Below, piece by piece: positions 1 to 10,308 of a stretch of 38,782 nucleotides of DNA. The first letter of the stretch is position 1, and the number at the start of each line of letters is the position of its first letter. This DNA is from Chara braunii (taxonomy: Eukaryota; Streptophyta; Charophyceae; Charales; Characeae), in assembly GCA_003427395.1 (NCBI GenBank), contig BFEA01000341.1, positions 1,488,819 to 1,527,600 on the forward strand, read 5' to 3'. The translations under genes were made by a program, and so were the position numbers. The notes beneath the pieces were generated by a model. It was given only the letters and a program-made list of their open reading frames with translations, made no database searches and was not told the DNA's origin.

Positions 1-52
<52 letters not shown>
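1..52. repeat. (TG)n microsatellite
   Basis: The window opens inside an uninterrupted TG dinucleotide run, so the repeat probably continues to the left of the window. Confidence 0.95.
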
Positions 53-53
<1 letters not shown>

Positions 54-2326
54 CGCTGCCCTGTCTAGTGGAGGAGCCAGCAAGATGCGCGCCAAGGCGG
101 GGCAAGCATCCAAGCAGGAGGTGGAGGACGCGAAGTCGAGATGATGCAAGGATGCGAGGCGAGGCAAGGTGAGGCGAGCCAACCAAGTGCCACGACGTCA
201 GGGGGGCTAGTGAGCAACATGAGAAGCAGAGGCGTAGAGGGCCAGGAGGAGTGAAGCAAGATGAAACGGATGGCCTGGCCAGTACTCAAGGCCCGCACGT
301 TCGGGAGTCAGATACGCAGCAGAGAGATGCGCTCAGACAGCACACAGACATAAGTGCGGGACACACGACCGAAAGACAAGAGACATACAGACAGCGGAAG
401 AGAGAGAGAGAGGAGAGAGGTTGGGAGAGGAGGGCGCCGGAAGAAACTGGGCAGAGGGGGGTTGTAAGTGGGTGGGAAGGGGGTTAGCTAGGCGGTGAGG
501 TAGGGGAACTGTTGGCTATTGGAGCCGCATGGGGCCGGAGCTAGGTAGCGGCCTGCCGACCAACCACAGCGACAACGGCCACGGGCAGACAGCAGTCCGA
601 GCAGACAGCTAGCCGCCGTCATCGGCGTCCTCGGTCGCTGGCTGTCCTAACGCCTTGCCCCGCTACTCGCCCCTAACCGTGACCGATCTTTGTTCGTTTT
701 CGGCCTTTTTTCAACTGTTGTGCTGTCTCCGGCTTGTCTCGATTCTCGCGTCAAGGCAAGAAAAAACAGAAACGAAGGAAACGGGCCACCACTTGTCGCT
801 GTGCGAGTATCGAACCTTCGATCATTTGATCAACATTCATTGGCCTACATCATTCCTCCTGCCGCCCTTCCGCACCGCCTTCTTTCTTCCGACCTTTTCT
901 GTCTTTTCTGCGATTTTCTTTTGTTTCTGCCCGCCCCACGGATCGACGGGTCGGGAAAACACGGAAAAAAAAAAAAAAAAAAAAACGCGCACCACCGCAA
1001 GAGGAGGGAAACCCCCACAAAAAACAGAAGCATAAATTGTACCTTCACATTGGCGCACTTGTTTGGTGCGGCGGTAGGCCGCTAGGTCGGTAGGCCGGTT
1101 GGCCGGTAGGCCGGTTGCGCGCTGCGCCATCGGTCGTAGTAGGGAACTTCCCGACAAATCCCCCCATCTGCTCCGCGCGGAAATGCTTGCAATTGCTTTT
1201 TTTTTCTTTTTTTTTTTTTTGGATGCTTGCAATTGCAAATCCCTCAAACACCACTTTCTTCCCACCTCTTGCAATGAACGTCCAGTCCAGTCCAGAACTC
1301 GTTACACTAACCAAACCGTTACCTCTGAGCCGTAGATCACTGCCATCGACGACCAACGAGGTGTTAATTTAATGCCGGTTTGGGTAAATTAAATGCGCAA
1401 CCAGTCCACTTCGGCACATTGGATGATGAATGCCACCAGCTTGGACAACCGCCGTGGGAACGACAGAGAGAGAGATTAGGCCAACGTGTGTCATCAGCGA
1501 ACCATCCGCGCTTGACGCTACATAGGAAGATAACTCAACCACGCCCACGTCGCCCAGCGCAACAAAGCCAGGCTTTGATTTGATGGAGTACCTCTCCTGG
1601 GGCGAGGTGCTACGAACAAAGAGGGTTGTTGGATTAAAAGCCTGAATCTGGAGGGTTTTCAGGCAGAGATGCAGAAATGCGGTTCAATCTAGACTTTCCG
1701 CACCTGTCCACAAAGGCGTCCAGGTTCGGGCATTCAATCCAATCCTCTTTGCTAGTCGAACCTCGTCCCTGACGTATCATATGTGACGACTCCCCGCCTA
1801 TCAACGAAAGGGGTCCACGGTCCACCACAAGTTTGTACTTCTCCGGATCATGGAAAAGATGGGGAAAGGAAAAAAAAAGAGAAAAAAAAAAAAAAAAAAA
1901 AAAGGGGGAAAGTAATGGCGAAGACTCATGTACTCATGTGGACGGGGGAGCCTTCCAATAAAAAAAATAAAACACCTACCCCTCAGCCAAAAAGCCGCTC
2001 TCGCGGACCCGGTTTCCAGCACAAGCTTCAGTACCGGGTTGAGATGTTGAGGGATTCCCGGACTCAGGGCGAGATCCCACTAGCCCCTATTGTTCATTTC
2101 TGACCGTTGATCTCGTAATCGAGGGTGAAAACTGAATAATCCAGGGTAGTGGGATCTGACCCTCATTCAATTACTCTATAATAAAAGCTGCATTTTATTA
2201 TAAAAAAAAAAAAAAAAGCCGCTCTCGCCAAGATGTCACATGCTCTGCCCTCAGCCAAAAGCCGCTCTCACCAGTGTGTCACAGCTGTGGCGCTATGATA
2301 GCATGAGATGACCTAAGAGGCAGCCG
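53..2326. other. non-coding repeat-rich stretch
   Basis: I see no convincing gene here. The open frames are short, overlap on both strands, and contain low-complexity K or F runs produced by A/T homopolymers (about 963-985, 1197-1220, 1867-1903, 2200-2216). At 1073-1118 there is a short GC-rich array of a 'ggtaggccg'-like unit. An 11-base inverted repeat, agatcccacta at about 2072 and its complement at about 2146, brackets a short region that precedes an A-run at 2200-2216. This could be the remains of a small mobile element, but nothing identifies it. Confidence 0.6.
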
Positions 2327-2472
2327 AATGGGCATTGCATGACAGCTATGGGCCTTCAGGATTCAGCAGCTTGTAAGTGTGAATGAACAACCATATATAT
2401 CTTGCTTGACTTCCTGATGAAATGGGACATTGGGAAGGCAGTGGAAACAGATTTCGAATATCACAATCGGAT

Positions 2473-2591
2473 GGGCGTACTCACACTAGCTCTTTCCCAA
2501 GTCTATCTCCCGCAATTACGGCCGGACCTGGATACATCTGACCGCATTCAGGTCCAGCTCAGTTGAAAAAGTCTTGAGTGTGAGTATGCCC
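2473..2591. mobile_element. MITE-like element, copy 1
   Basis: A 119 bp segment begins GGGCGTACTCACACT and ends in the near-exact inverted sequence AGTGTGAGTATGCCC. Inside it, ggacctg and caggtcc form a second inverted pair, so the whole can fold into a hairpin. There is no coding capacity. Size, inverted ends and a second copy nearby fit a non-autonomous DNA transposon (MITE). I could not recognise a target duplication, and the superfamily is unknown. Confidence 0.55.
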
Positions 2592-2903
2592 TACCTGGGC
2601 ACACAATAGGGCAGCTGCCCTGGCCTGGAATGGTTTTAGACTACCTGGGCACCGGGCAATTACCTAGCCAGTAGCTCCTGAGTTCATACCAAGAAAAAGC
2701 TGAAAGTCACTACCATGCACTCGGGTCTTTTTCCTTTCTTCTTACGGCCATTGCATAGCAGCTACAGGATTCAGCAACTTGTGAGAGTGAATGCTCAACT
2801 ATATATAGCTTCACTTGGTGGTGAAATGGGAATGCACTGATAACAAAATTCAATATCACATTAGGATGTCCATTCTGGGCGAGTGGAGGAGAAGGGCATC
2901 TAA

Positions 2904-3001
2904 GGGCGCACTCACACTAGCACTTCCCGGCCAGACCTGGATGCATCTGACTACAGTCAGGTCCAGCGCCGGGTTGAAAAGTCCTGAGTGTGAATATGCC
3001 C
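2904..3001. mobile_element. MITE-like element, copy 2
   Basis: A 98 bp relative of the element at 2473-2591, with ends GGGCGCACTCACACT and AGTGTGAATATGCCC, and the same inner acctgg..caggtcc inverted pair. It is internally shorter. It may be a separate insertion or part of the larger local duplication. Confidence 0.5.
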
Positions 3002-3292
3002 CCGGGCACACTCTCCACACGCGAAATGAAAAAAATCACGATTTCGTTTCATGTTCACACTGCCACACGGCCCTCACGAATTTCAGCGGTGAAAAAAAAT
3101 TGCGAGGTGTCAGGTGCTCTCCAGAAAGAGGAGGGGATCGCGTTTCGCGAGGAGGTTGCTGCCGCCCGCCTGCAGCACCTCTATTTTCGTGGGTCCTTGC
3201 AAGGAACCACAAACTGCCCGCCAAGTTGCGCCAACTCTCACGAACCCTTGTGGGTGTGTCCAACGCGGAGTATTGTCAAAGTTTCTGCAATT

Positions 3293-3379
3293 GATCAAGA
3301 CTCGTTTTTCTTTTTTTTTTCCTTTTCGTACTCATCAAGACTCGTTTTTCTTTTTCTTTCCCTTTCCATACTCATTGGT
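3293..3379. repeat. two-copy tandem repeat, ~43 bp
   Basis: The motif atcaagactcgtttttcttt is followed by a pyrimidine tract and a tactcat ending, and occurs twice in a row. Short tandem duplication with no coding meaning. Confidence 0.7.
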
Positions 3380-3408
3380 TATCGTTCGTGTGCTCCGCGT
3401 GGCCATGC

Positions 3409-3530
3409 TGTGACGCCCAACCTCACGCCCAGCACGACTTCCTGATCGGCGTGAAATGGGGGCCCGGAAGTGCGAAAAAGGGGTGTGCCAAGGATTTTAG
3501 GAAAGTGGGGGTGGAGTCCCAGGTCGGAAC
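3409..3530 (-). mobile_element. LTR end fragment, inverted (left part)
   Basis: Read on the minus strand, this segment matches the last ~120 bp of the element B 5' LTR (about 19918-20038) and ends with GCGTCACA, the LTR terminus. It includes the conserved ggtgtgccaaggatttt block, and at its inner end the ccaggtcggaac piece matches B too. Element A begins exactly at 3531, inside this fragment. The homology resumes after element A (gaactgg.atctc at 17846). This is an older LTR in opposite orientation that served as the landing site for element A. Confidence 0.75.
3527..3530. repeat. target-site duplication (left), GAAC
   Basis: GAAC directly precedes the TGTGACG start of element A and recurs directly after its CGTCACA end (17846-17849). 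In the interrupted LTR the sequence reads cggaactgg once, so the repeat is explained by integration. Confidence 0.75.
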
Positions 3531-4442
3531 TGTGACGAACCACTTCCCGACCCCATGCTATCTTTCGTACCCCTTGACTCAATACCCCCTTTTTGTATCA
3601 TACTGACCCCACAAAAACCGCGTCGCTTTTCTTGATTTCAGGCGCCTTGTTTGGGCCCCCATTTTCGGAAGTTCTATTGATTCTTGGAATTCTGCTTTTT
3701 GTAATTCGGGAAATGCATGGGAAATTACGCGCGCCTTAGCGAGTGCACTGGGAATCGGGCTCGACAGTTAGGAATTCCGGAATAAGCGGAGCCCGACGTG
3801 TCTTTTTCTTTGCATGTATGTTCTCGGTCACGACGGAGAAAACTCTAGGAATTTTGTGAGAATACGGATAAGCATAGGACTTTCTTTTCCCGCGTCGACT
3901 TTCGCGCGCGGATATGGTGATTTCAATTTTTGAATTGGTGTAGGACATAGGCAAACTGTAATTGTTTTGGTGCCTTATTTTCTCTTGGTGTTGGCACCGC
4001 GCATGCGGGATTCCTCCTCCTTATTTCCCGCGTCCTTCTTCCCCCCCGCTCTCTTCTCTCTCCCTTCCCCCTCCTCTTCTTCTCCTATCGCAACTGTTTT
4101 TCCCTCTCTCTCTCTCTCTCTCTCTCGCTGCTTTTTTGCGCGCCTGTTTCCCCCTGTTGATCATCTGAATCTTGGACCCGTCTCGCGCTGCTTTTCACGC
4201 CTCGTTCCTTCTCGCTCTTCAACCTTAGCTCTCAAAGCCCGGTTGATCCTCCGATTACCCTTGCTCACCAATCAGACGCGTTGAGCAAAAGGATCTTCCT
4301 ATTGCGCGACGAATCTGATTGGCCGAATATCGGGGTCTGAAGGATCAGCATGGCTTCCCTTGAGCACCCCTCGTTGAACCTTCTCCTCTTACACTTCGAT
4401 TTCCCCTCTGTCTTCTCCCCCATCTATCTCCTTTCTCGCAAC

Positions 4443-4449
4443 TATAAAT
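4443..4449 (+). promoter_or_regulatory. LTR TATA box (element A 5' LTR)
   Basis: TATAAAT in the context ctataaatttcgcaagcgcg. The same TATA box with nearly identical flanks is present in all four LTR copies (4443, 15965, 18531, 29031), although the surrounding LTR sequences of A and B have diverged strongly. Transcription would be expected to start about 25-35 bases downstream, upstream of ORF0. Confidence 0.7.
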
Positions 4450-4860
4450 TTCGCAAGCGCGCCTACAAATCTCTCTTACGTTTTCCACTCGCAAGCCTGC
4501 TTCTGGGAAGCAGTGGCTAGGTGATGTGTTTGGTGCGAGTCGAAAAGTCCTGTCGGGCTGACTGTACGATTGCGCGCTCAATCGCCACGACGGACTGTGG
4601 GATCTGGGCGAGCCGAGTCGAGTCTGCATCAGCGGGGTGACGATCGCATTGGCGGAAGTTAGCACACGACGGCCGGGATCGTCGGTGTGGGTATGAGGAT
4701 CGATAATTAGAGTGGAGTGGATGATTGGCCTGGGGGCATACTGAGAGCTCACGGCGAATGCGCCTTCATTTCAAATCATTTTTTTTTGTGTGAATCCATG
4801 GCTGCAAAGCCAAATGTTCCTTTGTTGGATCCCGGTGTCTCCTACCTCGACATTTTTCGA

Positions 4861-4930
<70 letters not shown>
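4861..4930. repeat. (CT)n microsatellite in LTR
   Basis: About 70 bases of CT, slightly interrupted. The 3' LTR has the same tract (16389-16447), so it was present when the element inserted and lies in the expected 5' leader of the transcript. Confidence 0.9.
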
Positions 4931-4934
<4 letters not shown>

Positions 4935-5551
4935 TCTCTCTGATTTGAATGATGATGTATTACGAGTTTGTCTCTCCTGTGACCCAATGTGAACTCCTGT
5001 GACTCCCTATGAAGAAGAACTTCTTCCAGAACTCTTCCATTAGTTTTTTGGGTAATCCCCGAATGTAAGGGAGCTCAATCCTCTTGTCTTGTGAATGGTG
5101 GATGCGTGTGTACTATCCCCCGATTTGTATTAGATGCATCATTGGCATTTTCGCACCTTCAACAATGGACGTATGTATAAAGATGCTTGTATTTTCGCGT
5201 TGATTAGTCACAGATCTTAACGGGATTTTGTTCGAGAATGCAAGAGTGTTTAGATATGTCGTCCTGAATGCACTGCGCATGTCATCTGCCTTATGCTGCA
5301 CGATATCTGCAGACACTTTATGGTGCCGCCTCGAAAAAGTCGGGCGCCTCGGATTTTTGTCGATCTGATCTACTGAAACTGAGTCGCGGATTGATCCCTC
5401 GAAACCCCAACCCGATTACTTGCATGGTTGCATGAGCTATGAAAGATGTCTCCCTCGTGTCGAAGGGAAGGAAATACTAGTTAGTTATTTTTCGATAGTG
5501 TTTTTTTTATGACGTCTCGGGGTTTTTGCAAACTTATTTTGATTGATTGAT

Positions 5552-6094
5552 ATGTGGACTAACGACCGCTCCTCGATTGGGCGCTAGCCTTCCGTATCTC
5601 CCTCGTCAACGCGCCCCTTCCCTTACAACGAGGAAAGAACACGTGTATAATCCGAGTGGGACGTGCGAGAAGTTGTCGCACGGATCGACGGACAATATTA
5701 CTTCCCTCCCGAAAATCGTTGTTCCGGGTTCGTGGATGTGGGCTTTGTCATTATTGATACGCACTTTCCACCCTACTCAGTACTGTTGTCATCTAACGAG
5801 CTGATTGTCATTCCGTGGACGGCAGTGGCGCCCCATTGGCCTCGAACCTTGTGCACTGAGTGCCATCGTTTCGATCGCTACGAATCAAAGGGCTTTCACT
5901 ACCGGATACGGAGTGAAGACGGGCACAAGAAAAGAGCCATGCGGCTGAGACCATCCACGTCGGATTCGGAACTGACCAACGAGCGACGTCGGGACTTGAT
6001 ACGGAAACGGGACACGCGGAGTGTACCGAAGCCCTTCCGCTCTAAACGAAGATCTGTAGCGCGGTGGGAAGCTCGACAATACTTTTTGGATTAA
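5552..6094 (+). pseudogene. ORF0 of element A, 5' LTR copy
   Basis: A 180-codon frame inside the LTR, lying between the TATA box and the primer site. It is interrupted here by TAG at 5585 and TAA at 5648. At the TAG the 3' LTR copy has CAG. The TAA lies in an in-frame 3-base length difference that is absent from the 3' LTR copy. The protein has a conserved core (GFVxIxTxFPPY, then VIPW, WPR and a CxEC pair) shared with ORF0 of element B, then a Ser/Glu-rich stretch and an Arg/Lys-rich tail ending RQYFLD. The CxEC pair could bind metal, but I see no second pair. No signal peptide or membrane segment. I recognise no family. Since it sits in R-U5 it would be the first ORF of the genomic RNA. Start chosen as the ATG that opens the frame in the 3' copy. 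Confidence 0.65.
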
Positions 6095-6313
6095 ATTTGG
6101 ATTTTTCTCTTTTCGCGTCGTGCCCGCGCGCGCATTTTGCAACGCGCGAAAACAACCGACTCACTTCATCGGGCCAACACGGGGGATTTCAGTTTTGTCT
6201 GTGTCCACACTCAATTTTTCAAAAATCCTTGGCACACCCCATCTTGCTGTTTTTTTGGGTCTTCTTTCCGCGCTCTTAGCACTCCGAACGGAAGACAGCA
6301 CAGGGCGTGAGGT

Positions 6314-6326
6314 TGGTATCGGAGCC
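6314..6326 (+). promoter_or_regulatory. primer-binding site of element A
   Basis: TGGTATCGGAGCC at the inner edge of the 5' LTR. It differs at one base from the TGGTATCAGAGCC complement of the initiator Met tRNA 3' end used by many plant LTR retrotransposons. The identical site is present in element B at 20039. It fixes the 5' end of the element and shows that the LTR orientation of A is + strand. Confidence 0.8.
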
Positions 6327-6336
6327 GACACGTGTC
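6327..6336. repeat. palindrome at left inversion junction
   Basis: GACACGTGTC is a perfect palindrome. Element B has the same 10 bases right after its primer site (20052-20061), followed by the gag leader. In element A the sequence beyond it is instead the inverted first part of ORF3, so the left breakpoint lies at or just after this palindrome. Confidence 0.8.
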
Positions 6337-6445
6337 TTCGCAGATCAGGACTGAGCCGCGGTTGACGAACTTGCCGGATCTCGGAGATGTAGCCACGTGG
6401 CTGCAGCAGATGATTGCCAAGAGCTTTCTCCGTGATGAAACTCAT
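6337..6445 (-). pseudogene. ORF3 N-terminal part (element A, inverted)
   Basis: Starts with an ATG at 6445-6443 that overlaps the TGA stop of pol (ATGA). The predicted start, MSFITEK, then an RGYISEIRQV stretch and PRLSPDL, matches the start of ORF3 in element B (MSFSMEQ, RGHISVIRQV, PRVSPDV). The match stops at the inversion junction next to the primer site, so the frame beyond it is artificial. The rest of the protein is at 12575 on the other strand. Function unknown. Confidence 0.7.
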
Positions 6446-7860
6446 GGCGAGGACGGGGAAGAAGACGAGGGATGGGAACAAGAGGGAGAGAACGAGGTGA
6501 GAGCTAGATCGTTGTCGTCCTCTTCTTCAGCAGATGAGGGAGACGGAGGGAGGTCAGAAGGAGGGAGGGGACGGATGTAGGAGGTATGTCGGACGATGGG
6601 GATAGAGCTATGGCTGGCGCTTGCTTCGGGCCCAATGCGCACTGTGTTGGCACCGTTGGGCCCGAGCTCGACTACGCGAAAACAACCAGAAAATTTGGGA
6701 GCGAGTTTCCGGTCGTGTGCACATTTACGTACCTGCACTAGGTACCCTAATTTATATTGATGTTGGGGACCAACGTTTCCATTTCGGGCTTCGTAGCTAC
6801 GGACTTGCCTTCCGTGGGCTAGATCAGTCATTTTCTATCTCTTTCGGGCTAGCTTCGGGACGACCATTTCCATTAAATCGGCGTACCTTTTGGCCTTGGC
6901 CTTATGGGCGGCACGCGTGTCTTTACCCCCTGCTTCGGCAATTTATGAGTTACCCCGGTAATCGACACATGAGAGGCTATTGGTCCGAAGCTGAAAGGGG
7001 GTGAACCCCGTGGATTTGTGAGGGGTGGCCCGATGTATTCCTATGATTTGGTATACGATCTCGGGCCAAGGACGCGTGTCACGCGCCGCTAGATTTCTAC
7101 GGAGGGCAGTCTTAATTATGCGATTGACATTTTTGGCCAACCCGTTCGACTGGGAAACGTGGGGTGCCGTGTGTCGAAGCGTAATGCCTCGTCGTGCGAG
7201 TAATTCCTCTACCTCGCCTTTGAATTCGGACCCGTTATCGGTTAGAATCTCTTCCGTATCAAGGTGGGTATAGAGGAACCGATCGATGTACGTGGCTATC
7301 TCTGCGGCCTCACGAGTCTTGCAGGGGTAGACCTCGATGTATTTGAAATAATGGTCTATTAGAACTAAAAGGATGGAACATTCGCAACGGTTTGGGCCAG
7401 GTGGCACATCGATATCTGTTGTGTCCATACTGACTTGCTGGAAAAGGGCGCTCTACTTCCGTCGGTACTATCGTGTTTGGTCCCCGTATTGGGGCACGGT
7501 CGGCGGCACAGACCAAACAGTTGGCGACTACGTATCTGACATCGTCCCGTATATTAGACCAGAACCGTTGATTCTGATCTCTAGTTGTCTTCGTGACACG
7601 TATCGCGAAGTGAGCGGCCTGCTCTTCATGAGCAGATCGAGTCCAATCATATCTTTGGAATGGATTGGGAACCGTAAACCACAAACCTGATCCGTCATTT
7701 TTACGCTTTTCCAGGTAATTGTTGATCCATCGGTAATCCCGGGATCTCTCGGTAGCCCGAAGTCTGTCGTGCTTAGTGAGATGATCCGATGGTAATCCAG
7801 CTAATTTAGCTAATAGAATTTTATCCATCCAGACTTCCGCTCATCGGTATTTCTCGTCAT
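6442..7860 (-). pseudogene. integrase region of element A pol
   Basis: Several overlapping frames together give a retroviral-type integrase. The N-terminal zinc site is complete: a His pair HEEQAAH near 7610-7640 and a CLVC pair near 7500-7525. The core has MDTTDI (about 7411-7428) and LTDNGSEF (about 7223), the first two catalytic Asp positions. Where integrases normally have the catalytic Glu (SNGxxE), this one reads SNGLAKN (Lys codon 7132-7134). The C-terminal part has a LVQVRK strand and a GPNGANTVRI stretch like the GPY/F module, ending in a Ser/Pro-rich tail. Frameshifts near 7430-7310 and around 6940-6830 break the frame. Its stop codon overlaps the ORF3 ATG. Confidence 0.85.
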
Positions 7861-8179
7861 ATTCCGGGTCGTCCGTTCGGGCAGCCTCGAATCGAGCCTC
7901 GGTGGGGAGTTTGTCCATTCTACACAGAGGGCACTTCCACACCCTACTGCTCGTTCGGTATCGAACGCATGCACCGTGTGCATGATTGACACACGTGGCA
8001 GAGTTCACCCACTCAACGAATCCGGTCTCAAAAAGATGACAATTCACCCCATATACTCGTGTAATACACGTGCAAAAATAACAGAATTCATCGGGAAGGG
8101 TGGCGAAGAAGGCTGAGGAGGCGAGAGGGTCGGAATCAGCAGGGGAAGAAGGGGTCGCAGAGACAGGTGGGGTAGTCAT

Positions 8180-8246
<67 letters not shown>

Positions 8247-8284
8247 AGGGTCGCAGGGCAGGTAGAGCAAACGCCCCGTGTCAC
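7841..8284 (-). pseudogene. PHD-type zinc finger region of element A pol
   Basis: Between RNase H and integrase this frame encodes a finger at 8083-7922: FCYFC, then FVEWVNSATC, an HGAC, and WKCPLCR. The spacing fits a PHD finger (C4HC3), and the WV before the third position and W before the last pair are typical. Cys 3 is Ser here (NSATC), while the copy in element B has all eight ligands. PHD fingers in cellular proteins read histone tails, and some retroelement lineages carry chromatin-binding modules in or near integrase, so targeting of integration is a plausible inferred role. Upstream the frame reads through a (CT)n tract as a Ser-Leu repeat. Confidence 0.65.
8182..8246. repeat. (GA)n microsatellite inside pol
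   Basis: About 64 bases of GA between the RNase H and PHD-finger coding parts of element A (as CT on the coding strand). Element B has only a CT-rich patch at the corresponding place (about 24470-24500), so the tract probably expanded in A. Confidence 0.9.
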
Positions 8285-8390
8285 TCACTCCTCCGACATA
8301 ATTTCCACTTGTCCGTACCGTGGTCCGTTCTTGTCCTTCGGCTCGTTCCACGGAATCACCTCCTCGCTCTTGAGGACCTTCTCGGGTCAG

Positions 8391-10308
8391 TGCAGTCGTG
8401 TCAACCCGTCAGCATTCCCGTGCCTCTCGTGCTTCCGATGACAAATGTCAAAGTCCATGCTCTGTAGCACCGTTGCCCATCTCTCGATCATGCCCGAGTA
8501 ATCCTTAGATTTCTTCAGGGCTAATAGTGGCTCATGTTCGGTCACTAGCGTGAACTTCTGCCCATACAGATAGGCTCGGAAGTGACTGATGCCCTATAGA
8601 GCCGCATAGCATTCTCCTGTCGGGGCGGCGTAATTGCGCTTGCAAGCAGGCACCGACTTAGACACGTATTCCACCATGCATTCGAGTCCGCCTGGTCCTA
8701 CCTAGGCAAAAATCGCTAAGATTGCCTCCGACTGCCAGTCCGTGATGAGGACAAAAGGCTTTGCAGGATCCGGTCTGATAAGGACCGGAGCCGAAATAAG
8801 GGTCGCCTTGAGTTTCGAGAACGCTTGATCACACTCTGGCGTCCAGATCAACAGCTGATCCTTTTTCAGCAGATTTGTGAGGGGACCCGCAATAGCCGCG
8901 AAGCCCTGGATAAACATTCGGTAGTACGAGGCCAGACCCAGAAAAGCGCGAACTTGCATGATAGTCGTGGGCACAGACGCGTCTCTCACGGCTGCCACCT
9001 TTTGTGGTTCCGGTTTGAGTCCCTGGTCTGTCACCATGTGTCCCTGGAAGGAAATGGTGGTGAGAAAGAACTGGAATTTCTCTAGCGCCACCTTGAAACC
9101 GGCATCTTTCAATGCATGCAACGCGCACTCGATGTGCTGCACATGCCCCTCGTAAGAACTCGAATACACCAGAAAATCATCCATGTACACAATCACACAA
9201 TAGTTGAAGATACTCTTTCCGCACAAAGTTATGGAAAACCATGTTCATGGCTCGCTGAAAGGTTGCGGGGGCATTGCAGATGCCCATTGGACATCGAACC
9301 CATTGCCAAGTACCTTCGAACAACACAAATGTCGTTTTCAGACGATCCTCCTCTCAAACAAGAAGATGATGAAACCCATGTCGAACATCAAACTTACTGA
9401 AAAATTGAGCACTCCCAATCGCATCCAACAACTCATCAATCCGGGGAAGAGGGTACACATCTTTGATTGTGATATCGTTTAGTTTCCGATAATCGATGCA
9501 TATGCAAATCCCTCCGGCCTTCTTGGGCACGATTACCACTGGAAACGACCAAGGTCCTATAGCGGGTTCGATCCATCCATTAGCTTCGAATTCCTTAATA
9601 CGTGGCTGCCTGTTGTGCTGGCGAGTATCGATAAGGAACACAACTAATGGGTGGATGATCCCCCGTAAGGATGGCATGCTCGATCACATTAGACAGCCCA
9701 ATATCGTTATCGCGCACACTTAATACCTCTACGTACCCATTCAAGACTTTAATCAGTGATTGTCGAAATTCGAGGGGGACGTGATCGGGCAGAGTGACAG
9801 TCGGTCGATCTGGTATCTCAAGGGGCATATCGATCCAATCAGCAGGCCAATTCCGTCGGTCATGGACGCTAGAGAAAATAGAGCCGCTAGTGCGGACAAA
9901 AAATACAATCGCGATCATCTGGGATTCAGTGGGGTTAATCATCTCGGTCTCCTTAACTTCGGCGTCAGTTTTCGAATCAGCCGAGGTTTCTTCCACGGTT
10001 AGTCCTGTTAGATCCACCATTTTCTGCATCAGATCGGGCACATCGTCGACAGGAGCTTCGGCTTTTTGTTTAATCAGAGTGATGGTCGCTCCTGTCGTAA
10101 GCAGTGACCTTGGAGGGGAAACAGAAACATCCAGGTATTGTTTCGCTTTTTGATAGCATGCTCGGAGGGAAAGATTTCCCTCGTACAAAGTGCGAGGGGG
10201 TTCCAAATCGTCTGCCAGGTCAGATAGTTGCAAGATGGGTTCTCCGAAAAAGGTCGAAGGACTGACCTGGGTTTCCATAGGCGCGAGCGCGTTGTCTTCC
10301 AGACTCAA
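8391..10308 (-). pseudogene. reverse transcriptase and RNase H of element A
   Basis: The pre-RT linker and RT start in 10308-9595, RT continues in 9677-9354, and RT to RNase H in 9226-8702 with further RNase H down to about 8391. RT landmarks are a KAGGICICIDYRKLN-type palm strand, FSKFDVRHGFHHLLV, and the catalytic VYMDDFLVYSS (YMDD at 9187-9176). After an FLGLASYYR connection comes RNase H with ITDWQSEAI, YAAPTGECYAAL, LVTEHEPLLAL and an RHGNADGLTRL end. Stops (for example in YAAL*G and AIFA*) and frameshifts near 9600 and 9300 inactivate it. Order RT, RNase H, integrase defines the Ty3/gypsy superfamily. Confidence 0.9.

Larger units (their letters stand above)
2327..3001. repeat. diverged direct duplication of a ~260 bp unit
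   Basis: Bases 2327-2591 and 2746-3001 are two diverged copies of the same unit. Both start near a cattgcat..cagct..aggattcagca..ttgt motif, run through a short TA-rich piece and a gaaatggga motif, and end in the inverted-end element annotated separately. Similarity is clear by eye but with many substitutions and indels, so the duplication is old. Confidence 0.7.
3531..6315 (+). repeat. element A 5' LTR
   Basis: Direct repeat of 15063-17836 over nearly its full length. It starts TGTGACGAAC. It contains a TATA box (4443), a (CT)n tract (4861-4930) and ORF0 (5552-6094). The right edge is set by the primer-binding site. Unlike the 3' LTR, which ends gaggttgTGCGTCACA, this copy passes from gaggttg straight into the primer site, so the last 9 bases of the LTR are absent. 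The U5 side is unusually long: about 1.8 kb from the expected transcription start to the primer site. Confidence 0.85.

Noticed and set aside
251-2103. Several ORFs of 60-145 codons on both strands at the left end
   Set aside because: They overlap each other in all frames, contain homopolymer-derived Lys or Phe runs and show no domain or conserved motif.
4717-4992. ORFs encoding Ser-Leu or Arg-Glu repeats
   Set aside because: They are translations of the (CT)n/(GA)n microsatellite in the LTR; the same holds for 8100-8441 + and 16246-16486.
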